A stretch of 64,000 nucleotides of DNA, from NCBI GenBank assembly GCA_020809705.1, contig CP085832.1, forward strand, positions 2,976,001 through 3,040,000. The letters run 5' to 3'. This DNA is from Calonectria ilicicola (taxonomy: Eukaryota; Ascomycota; Sordariomycetes; Hypocreales; Nectriaceae). Below the pieces are notes generated by a model, which was given only the letters and a program-made list of their open reading frames with translations, searched no databases and was not told the DNA's origin. Positions 56,037 through 64,000 of the stretch are shown piece after piece (position 1 is the first letter of the stretch; every line of letters begins with the position of its first letter). A program made the translations under genes and the position numbers.

Positions 56037-57223
56037 GGTGGCGGTGTCAAAATATGTGACTCTGGCGGAGTTGATGCTGTTGTAGATGGGAGGGTGGCAG
56101 TCCTGGGGCCAAGGTAGAGAGAGGTGATGAGAAGATGTTGTCTGCCGCGACAGCAAAACTAGGAATAGGCAGGTCTAGAGGGGGGAGGATAGTCCGATAG
56201 TGAATAGCACGTGTGCGTGTGGCCTGCAATCGGGTTAGGACTCAAAGCGCACAGGATGCATTAACGACGGCGGTTGCGACAAGCCGAGGGGGGGGAAAGA
56301 GGTGAGAGAGGAAGGGCGAGAGAAAACCGGCGGAGCAGACGCTGTCGTGGGGACGGTCCAGGAGGCTTGGGCTTGGTGGAGAGACAAGACCGTTGAATGG
56401 CTGGCGGGGTTCCTCACGAGAGACACAGCAAGGCACTGGACTTGACAGGTCGGCCGTCGGCTGCCAGGGCTGCAGACGGACCAGCAGGGAAGAAGCAAGG
56501 GAACGGAGAGCGGAGAGGGGACGGCCCAGGACTGCACTGGGCTGACTGCACCAAAGACCAAAAAAAATCCGAGATGTGGATGGTACCTTTTGGAGGGGAG
56601 CGACTGGGGTTTGGGCTGGTGGGATGGATGATGAAACGAGGGGAGCGAATGGAGGGGGAATGACGAAAGGACACAGACAGTCGAGACACCGGCCAGTGAG
56701 TGACTTGTTGAGAAGCAGGCAGGTAGGCAGGCGGCCGACGCTCTGCCCAGTCAGCGGCACTGTACTCACTTGAAGTAAAGGGTCTGAGACGTAATGCTGA
56801 TTTTTTTTTTTTCGTTCCTTTTTTTTCCTTGCTTTTCCCGAGGGTGTGGGTGTGATATGGTGGTGATGGTGGTGGTGTTGAGGTGATGCCGGTAGTAGGT
56901 AGGTTGGCAAGGGCAGCAGCGTGGTGAAAACCGTCGCCCATAGGTGGGCAGTCAAGTCATGAGTGAGGGGCAACGATGCGGAGCGCCAGGCCGCATCCCG
57001 CCCATACGGAGTCGAGCATGTAATGGACAGGTCGGCGACAAAGACATGGCCGGGTCACAGGCCACCTCAAGATGGGACAGGTCCTAAGTGGACGGGCACT
57101 TCTGGGCTGGTGTCCGCTGCGCTGTCCCCAGTCAAGCTCCAGCCCGGTACAGGTGGGGTTGGCCGTCGAGCTTGGTATGGCACTATGTAGCTGGTAGCTA
57201 CTTGCTTGAGCTGATGCAGGGTT

Positions 57224-57305
57224 GCGTCTGCGTCTGCGTCTGCATTTGCGTCTGCGTCTGTGTCTGTGTCTGGTCTGCGTCTACGCCTGCATCTGTGTCT
57301 GCGTG
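57224..57305. repeat. Imperfect (GTCTGC) hexanucleotide repeat
   Basis: About thirteen units of GTCTGC with variants GTCTGT, ATTTGC, GTCTAC and ATCTGT. Degenerate units at the right suggest an older array. It lies inside the long gene-free tract. Confidence 0.85.
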
Positions 57306-59300
57306 AGGGTTACCCAAAGAGACCAGGAGGCCAGAGACTAGAGCAGAGCCCAGAGCCACAGCAGTAGTGTCATGAGCCATGGGCCAGGACTTGAGCGACC
57401 AAGCACGGTGGATCTCGAGTGGGCAGTGGATCCGAGGGAGTGTGCGTGGGAGCAGAGCGTGGGAGGTGTCCGAGGCGGAGGTGGAGATGGAGACGGAGAT
57501 GGACATGGGAAATGGAACAGAGGAAGAAGGCGGGCGGGCAACGTGGAGGCATCGGGGCCACCATGCCTCACCGAAAACCACCCGGCATGGGTTGAAGCGG
57601 AATGGGTCTTGATCACCTACATGCAGATACAGACAGATGTGCTGGAGCTGAAGCTGGGAAGCTGGAGCTTTACGTCGTAGGCGGCTTCGTCGATGCAACG
57701 GTGGGGTAAAAAGAGGTGTTGCAGCCAGCAGCAGCAGCAAAGCTCGGCGCGGATGCGGATGGAGGGCGGGGGGAGGGGGATGGGGGGGGAGTGGGAGAGA
57801 GTGTGTGAATAAAAAGACTGGGCAGTACAGGACTGAACAAAACAGGACAGGACAGAGGGAGCAATGTACAGTACGTGAGAGGTTGCAGTCGTTAGCTTGG
57901 TTTGCAAGCCTGGTTATTGGTCTTTGGGCCGTTCTTGTCTCTTCTCTCTCGATCTGTGCGTGTGGTGTGCGACGAGGTAGCGCCAAAGGAGGACGAGGTG
58001 TGGGTGTGCGGTGCGTGGGCGCGAGTGAATTGTGTGCAAGGAGGTGGTGTGTGCTTGGCGGGTGAACCCGAGGGCGGGCTTTGCTTGTGCGTACTGACGA
58101 CAGTGGCTGGAATCTAGCGTAAGAGGCACAGGACCCGGTGGAATGTGCAGAAAACGGCAATAGTTGCTAGCGTGCGCGCGCGGGGCTGTCTGTTGTTTGC
58201 TATCCGCTACTGTCTGAGTTGACAAAGAAGGTGAGGCGAGTAAAGGAGGGGAGAGCAGAGAAAGAGTGAGGCAGACGAAGGGGGGGTCTTAGTCTTAATA
58301 GGAAAACAAGTGGACAACGAGTGGACAATGGGAAATGGGTTCTCTGATCGTTCCAAGACGATTCATCCCGCCAAGGGGGTCGGGTTGTGGATTGCTGCCA
58401 TCTCGTCTTGGGCAAGACGGTGCACATAGCACCATTATCTGGCATACTAAGTTAGCCCGTCACGACTAGGCGGGTGGTGCATTACGTCGATAATGCCCGC
58501 TGGCTGGGGCAGTAGTAAAAGGTAAAGGCAAAGCAGAGAGCACAAGGTGCCCAGCATGCCACCACCACCACCACCATTCACCTATAGGGGAGGGGGGCCA
58601 AGCGGACACCACGGGCCCCGTCCGTCCAGAGTGTGAGCATGGATCAATAAGCCTTAGACCGTTCTTCCACAGACGCCGAGAATGCGAATTTCTTTTGCCA
58701 AAGGGCCCGCCGGCGAAAAAAAGCAATGACACGACTGGAGCCAGTTGCATCATGACCTTGTTCATGGGGACGTTGCACGCTAGAACAAGGCCCCCCGTCC
58801 ATGACACGGGCTGGCGAACGTCTGGAACTAGACCCGGAACCGGCATGCGCACCTCTGGCCGGCCCCTTGACGAGCCGTTTCCCAAAGCTTTGTCTTCCCA
58901 AGCCGCAAATTAGCCCATTGACAAGCTTTGCTCGCAAGACAAGGCTAGGCCTTGGTGAGTGAGAGAGGTCTTGGTTAGCCCTTCTTGCTCCTTCGCCCCC
59001 CACCCGCGCTGCCCCCCTCCAAGTGCCTGTGGCCAGCAGGCAATCAAAACGGGGAAATGGAGCCCAGCAGCGAGAGAGGGCTGCCTGCACTGCACCCCGG
59101 TAGCGCCAGGCGCTGTCAGTGCCATGCCAGTGCCACGCGACAGCCGGACAGACTCCCAAGGGCCCAAGGGCACAGCAGAATGGCTGGCGCCCTGGCAGAC
59201 CCGCGTTTGGATGATCGGCCTGCAACGTCTCTCCCACGCCGCCGGTTACTCGCCACGTCGGTTGGTTGGCTAGCCAGGGTCTTCGTCCGCCGTCTCCCCG

Positions 59301-59400
59301 ATGGATGGCCCTCTCTAAATGGCCCTCTCCAATGAATGACCCTCTCTGATGACCCTCTTTGATGGCACTCTCGTCATCTCCTCTCCTCTCCTCTCCTCTC
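59301..59400. repeat. Degenerate ATGGCCCTCTCT minisatellite followed by (CTCCT)n
   Basis: About five units of the form ATGgCCCTCTC at 59305-59372, with spacing of 14-16 bases, directly followed by CTCTC repeated four times (59380-59400). Non-coding. Confidence 0.7.
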
Positions 59401-62400
59401 CGCCAGCCTCTTTTTTCTTTGCTCGACGCCGCGCTGCTTGCTGTCGCTGCTGCACGAGACTATTGACTGAGCTAGCGCAGCCCGCCATTCTGTCGTTAGC
59501 CCCTAGGCTAGAGGCCACGGCTACGTCCCGGATTGACGTGCGGCCACGGCTCAGGGGTTTCGCTTGGCTGCAAGTCACTACAGACTACGGCAGCGCAGTT
59601 CAGTACCTAGAAGCAAGCATTCGGAACTTGGGCCTGGTCCAAAGTGCCGGTCCGTGTGTCCTTTGATTGGGCTGGGGTCGCACAGGCAAAGTGCAATTCT
59701 CTGTACCATTGCCCTCGCCCCTAGCCTAAACCCCAGGATCGCTTACTCAAGCGTGTAAATCTACCCAGCATCTGGGGACTTTGTCTTCCGTTTCCCTCGC
59801 CGTTTCCACAGGGTCTCCCGAGTTGCCCCCACAGGAGCGATTTCCGCGTTGATCAGGCTCGGGAGCGTGCCCCGACCTGCCAATTAAGCCCCTGTCCTGC
59901 AAGTTCCCTCTCATGGCCTCCCGACCAAAGTATGTAAGATTGCCTTTGTTTCACTCCCAACTCAATCACGTCGCTGCTAGGCGAGGCGCTGGGGGAGTCG
60001 TACTATACGAAATTTCCCGACGCAGCCAAGTTGCCAGCTATTACCAATCGGTTTATATTTGTTTACCGGAAAGTGTTGTTCTTCATTCCCCCCCTGCAGC
60101 CGGCCAGCACCCGGTTCCCGTCCGAGGAGATAGGCAGGTTCCCGTCGTGAGTTGCAACCAGCATCAAACCTTGTTGCTGCGCTCAATCCAGACAACTTAA
60201 CCGACCTTTTATACTATCACATCACACAGCTGACTGGCATGTCGTTCCAACTCGCTTCTCGCCGGCATGCCTCGGTGAGCCACCCAAGTCCTCAAATCCT
60301 AGGTTCCCTTCTCCACCTCCGCAGATGGCATCCCAGTTCAGCATGTTCCTCTCCGCCAGCGAGCGTCCAGAACAAGGCATGGATATCTGGACGACCACTC
60401 AGACAGCAGAACCCCCCGGCCACATGCTGGTTCACGAATCACCATGACCTCTTCACCGGTCCTGCACCTCCTCCCGCCAAGTTGGAAGGGAAATCTCACC
60501 GGTTGACAACGCTCGAGTTGTCATCCCCAATCCCAACATGATGCCGACCAGGATCGAGATCCTCGGCTACTGGCTCAGCGATTCGAGGAATTGCCCAAAC
60601 CCTCCAACCTCGTGCCGCCCCGTTTTCCCATGACTCGACACACTGAACCTCGGCGCTATGTTGTGTAGACATGACATGTCTCGACCCACGTCTCGCCGAT
60701 CGGATAATTCGATAAAATTGGAACCGTCCAAACTACCCCACAAATCACCACCTCCTTTGGCCTCATAGACCCAAGAACTGTGGTCTCTTGCTCCAGATAG
60801 CAAATGAGCAACGCTGGATGAGCGTCACGGGGCCTTCTTGCAAATACATTTTAGGAAAACCATCAACATGCGGCATTTTCTCCTATCCGGGCCCCTCGGC
60901 CTATCGCCATTTGGCTTTTGCTACGGTCGCGACCTTGACCATGGTAGCTTACTCGCACGCAGCAAGGTTCCATCATCATCGCAGGCCAAGCGGCGGCAGA
61001 GGGACCCCATGCCGCGTGCGTCTTTGCTGTGCCCCGCGGCCGAGTGACGGGGATGCAATCTGACCTGATCCCGCTGCCAGGTCTGACGTTGCTGGAGCCG
61101 GGGGCCTTAGACTTTGGCGGCTCAACCGGACGACCCATTTCCAACCTCAAGGTCAGCGCTCGCGGTGGAACTGTGCCTGCCAGGGGGGCTACGCGAGCCC
61201 ATCACAAGACCACAACGTCGTCATGCCCTGGAGGGTCCAAGGGATGAAACTGATAACACGGGGAGGTGAATACCCACCAACCTGTTGTGCTCCCAACCCC
61301 CATGCCCATTATCCGTCGGGATGCCATTCGTACGTCATTGTTGCAACAACAGATTCCGGCCGCGCCTATTGGCCGACTCAATCAACTGCCACCCACCGCT
61401 ATCGTAATGGATATTGTGATTTGCATGTCATCTGGGTGCCCAATTCCTGCAACGCCATCTATGAAGAAGGTAGGATCGCATTCTTGGGCGGGGGGAGGGA
61501 GCAGCAAATGGCCCTCATTACTAATAAAGGTCCGTCCACCCCACGGAGGGGAAATGATACACCGTGCACACCATGGATTCTCGTCACAGTCGTATTTTCC
61601 TCTTTGTATGTATACGGCGCGTACCTATTATTAGATAGAGTTGGAGATGTATCATATCGCTACTCGACAATCTAGCATCAATTTCCCAGAGTTATGGACT
61701 TGGTATTCGTTTACGACACTTCCCCATCAAACGTAGTGATTTATCATATATTCATGGTTACTCCTCTTTTTTCCCCCCGAGTATGGGTCAAAGGCCGTGG
61801 AAGTTGTGCAATGACTGTGCATAACATTTCATTAAATGCTTTTCAAACCCTTGTCTTCCAAAATTACAACGCTTGATTCCAAGCGAGCGAAGGATACACA
61901 GCTTGTCGAAAAGAAATTGGCTCATTTTATACACTGTTCTATAATTGCCGACGGCTGGCAAAAGTACGCGTCAAAGAGATGTTGCCAATAGGATGAACAC
62001 GCGGCTGATAGGCAAGTTTCTCCCAATACAGTCATGGGAATTTTGTAATAAAATAAGTAATGGTTATAAATAAACCAAATAGTTTAAAATTACATCACAA
62101 ATACCTTAATTTGGGTTCTTTTTTTTCTTTGTGTTCATCAATGAACCATTGGGGTCCTTATTTGATTCGGGTGTGGTGTGCCGTGTTTCAGGCATATGTT
62201 GGGGACGAGGTAAACAAGTGCTGAGGGGAAACAACAATCCTAAATGGAATGCTTAATTATTTTCCACGCTGTTGGAGAAAAATAAAGATACCTTTTGATT
62301 CGAGAGATAGTTTGCGAGCGAGAAATGGGTTGAGCATAATTCGCCAAGATGCCGACAAACTCGACATGGCATCGCATCCTAGTTACGAATCATATTGCTG

Positions 62401-63470
62401 CTAGCGGGCTGTTCAAGCCACAGAAAAACTCTAATTTAAATTATGCGCCAGACCTCGGATTCGTCATCGGCGGGGGCTTTGGTCATTGATTTGAGGTCAC
62501 GGAGACGCATTCATAGTGGCTACGGGGCAAAAGAGGTGCGCTGTGGTTTGCGGGGCTAGAAGCTTATACTATCTCCGCCATGCCCTCAATTGGAGGAGGT
62601 GTTATATATGCAGTAATAGCCATTTGTAAGCGTGTGTTTGTTTGTGTGGCCGAATTGGAGCGCTGTTCTAGCCATCAGCCACAGCAGTAAACCATCAATT
62701 GAGGGAATGGCAAAGGCGACACTGACAGAGGCCAATCAGTGCTCGGTGGCTCGTTCAAATCTCGGAATCTTTGTCTCAAAATAGCCTCAAGTGGACATTA
62801 CTAGAGTCAAACGCCCATGGGCTCTTCTAGTCTCTAGGTGCTCCAGTTCCTTAACCCATGGCTGCAGAATAGGTGCAAACGGGCTTACCGAGCGGCGGCA
62901 AGTTTGGAACCAGGTCGGACTTATCTTGGAGAAAGATATTCCCAATCCCTCGGTGCACCACTTCCGCTTGTGCTGTTCAATGCCACTCGCTCATGTACAA
63001 CCTGTACAGAATCTCACAGGATCTATGAAGCTGTAGTTTTCACGCAAGACAAGCCACCAAATGAGGGGGGTCTTTACAGTACTTGGAGTATATAAATCCT
63101 CAGTTCCGATTGAGCGCTCGGAAAGTTTCGGAAATCAAAATCCCTTAGCTCCGCTGGTGGCTGAAGTATCATGAACACACCGACACATCGCTTTAAGGAA
63201 CAGTCACTAACTTCCAGACACATGGCCTCAAGGGTGTAGAGGAGAAATAGCAATAATGATGGGAAATATCTTCGCTCATGTCGAGCATGCATTGTAAATG
63301 ACATAATTCAATCATACCGCCCCGCCCAGCCACCATTTTCCGTTGCCAACCCATACTGAAAGAGAGAATAAAAATCAAAGGCCATGCATCAAATACAATA
63401 CTCGTGCCCATTCTTCTGTTTGACCTGCAATTGGGCACACCCGACCAATGCTAGGTGCATAGTTCGGCCA

Positions 63471-64000
63471 TTAAAACATCACTTTGGACGCTACGCTGAG
63501 CAACCAGGCTGCGTCTCCCCATCCGCCGTCCTCGGCGCTCGGAGGGGGGATACGTTCTTGGGGCACGCTGGAGATGCCAGCCAAATTACGAGAAGACCAG
63601 CTTCGAGACCGGCTAAGATTTGAGCCATCCGCCGGAGAGGATTCATCTTCACTATCAGTCTCCTCTTCAGCTTCGTTTACGGCAAATAGGGACCAAACAC
63701 TGCCAAACCAAGTACCTGCACCGGCTTGTCCACGTCGGACAAGACGTTGCACGGTTACTTCGTCTTGAACGGCGTCATTGTCTAGATCAAGCTCCTCAAG
63801 TCTTTCGTCGAGATTGACAAAGTCTGGACCGGGAAGCTCTTGAATGGGGAAGTAGGAATCAGTCGTCTCCGGATCAAATCCGTTGATGTGGCCGGGACGT
63901 TCAAGAGGGGTGACGAATGCGCTCCGAGGACGAGACAAGCTGTGGGATCGACTGTGAGCACGACTAGGGAAGCGGCTCGCGTAGGGTGAGGTGTCGCCCT
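63471..64000 (-). CDS. 3' end of a conserved ascomycete protein, cut by window edge
   Basis: The frame is open from base 64000 to the TAA at 63471 (about 176 residues), without an ATG start being needed inside the window. Visible: a Ser/Arg-rich region (SRAHSRSHSLSRPRS), then PGHINGFDPETTDSYFPIQE, an acidic helix NLDERLEELDLDNDAVQDE, TVQRLVRRGQAGAGTW, a hydrophobic FGSVWSLFAVNEAEEE, and a C-terminus GGWGDAAWLLSVASKVMF. The ending resembles uncharacterised ascomycete proteins (possibly DUF3984), which I cannot confirm. No introns lie in this part. Function unknown. Confidence 0.75.
   Translation of the reverse strand, partial: GDTSPYASRFPSRAHSRSHSLSRPRSAFVTPLERPGHINGFDPETTDSYFPIQELPGPDFVNLDERLEELDLDNDAVQDEVTVQRLVRRGQAGAGTWFGSVWSLFAVNEAEEETDSEDESSPADGSNLSRSRSWSSRNLAGISSVPQERIPPPSAEDGGWGDAAWLLSVASKVMF

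Larger units (their letters stand above)
56037..63470. other. 7.4 kb gene-free tract upstream of the Ypd1-type gene
   Basis: No gene could be supported. Frames of up to 320 codons are Pro/Arg/Ser/His-rich and overlap on both strands. Bases 56040-59900 are GC-rich with simple repeats (GTCTGC hexanucleotides, a CCCTCTC minisatellite). Bases 60200-61700 contain short protein-like patches without a consistent gene model. Bases 61650-63400 are AT-rich. The tract probably includes a long promoter for the HPt gene and the 3' flank of the gene at the right edge. Confidence 0.5.

Noticed and set aside
57198..58160. 320-codon minus-strand frame
   Set aside because: It owes its length to the GTCTGC repeat and to a Pro/Ser/Leu-rich biased region. 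No domain or splice-supported extension.
61223..61675. 150-codon frame in the right gene-free tract
   Set aside because: No recognisable motif; the apparent C-terminal hydrophobic stretch is short and the region turns AT-rich.

Overview
The window is nuclear DNA of a filamentous ascomycete (Pezizomycotina). I would place it in Sordariomycetes, probably Hypocreales. The evidence is many short spliceosomal introns (mostly 47-120 bp, with GTRNGY donors and CTAAC/CTGAC-type branch points), UC-rich leaders, and a gene set typical of this group: Has1 helicase, a WDR48-type WD40 protein, a Pet8-type SAM carrier, cyclin C, a Sal1-type carrier, a LaeA-like methyltransferase and a Ypd1-type phosphotransfer protein. 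The placement is inference from gene content; no marker gene was compared by search.

Layout. 0-5.5 kb: 5' part of a KH-domain RNA-binding protein (minus) and, divergently, the ribosome-biogenesis helicase Has1 (plus). 5.5-9.8 kb: a gene-poor, partly AT-rich stretch with a diverged ~250 bp repeat pair, two small cysteine-rich reading frames that both begin MC and carry a CGH motif, and a structured non-coding block. 9.8-16 kb: WDR48-like protein (six exons), convergent with a mitochondrial SAM carrier, then a two-exon gene for a 113-residue mitochondrial-type protein that is easily missed. 16-25 kb: one conserved unknown protein and a 6.4 kb gene-free tract. 24.9-29.4 kb: Mediator kinase-module cyclin C and, divergently, an EF-hand mitochondrial carrier. 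29.4-32.7 kb: a nine-exon LaeA-like methyltransferase behind an AT-rich spacer. 34.4-44.1 kb: a single-pass membrane protein with an adhesin-like outer domain, a BTB-like protein and a TilS-type PP-loop ATPase. 44-64 kb: a zinc-finger protein, a coiled-coil protein, a 2H phosphoesterase, a Ypd1-type HPt protein, a 7.4 kb gene-free tract and the 3' end of one more gene at the right edge.

The genes are mostly independent housekeeping and regulatory loci rather than one pathway. Loose themes are RNA metabolism (KH protein, Has1, TilS-like, 2H phosphoesterase), mitochondrial transport and function (SAM carrier, Sal1-like carrier, the small mitochondrial protein) and regulation (cyclin C, LaeA-like, Ypd1, WDR48-like). 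I found no secondary-metabolite cluster, intact transposon, rRNA or tRNA gene, or CRISPR array. The most useful new observations are the hidden mitochondrial gene, the CGH pair, the full exon model of the LaeA-like gene, and the open non-AUG extension in front of the TilS-like gene. I did not find a clearly new biological system.
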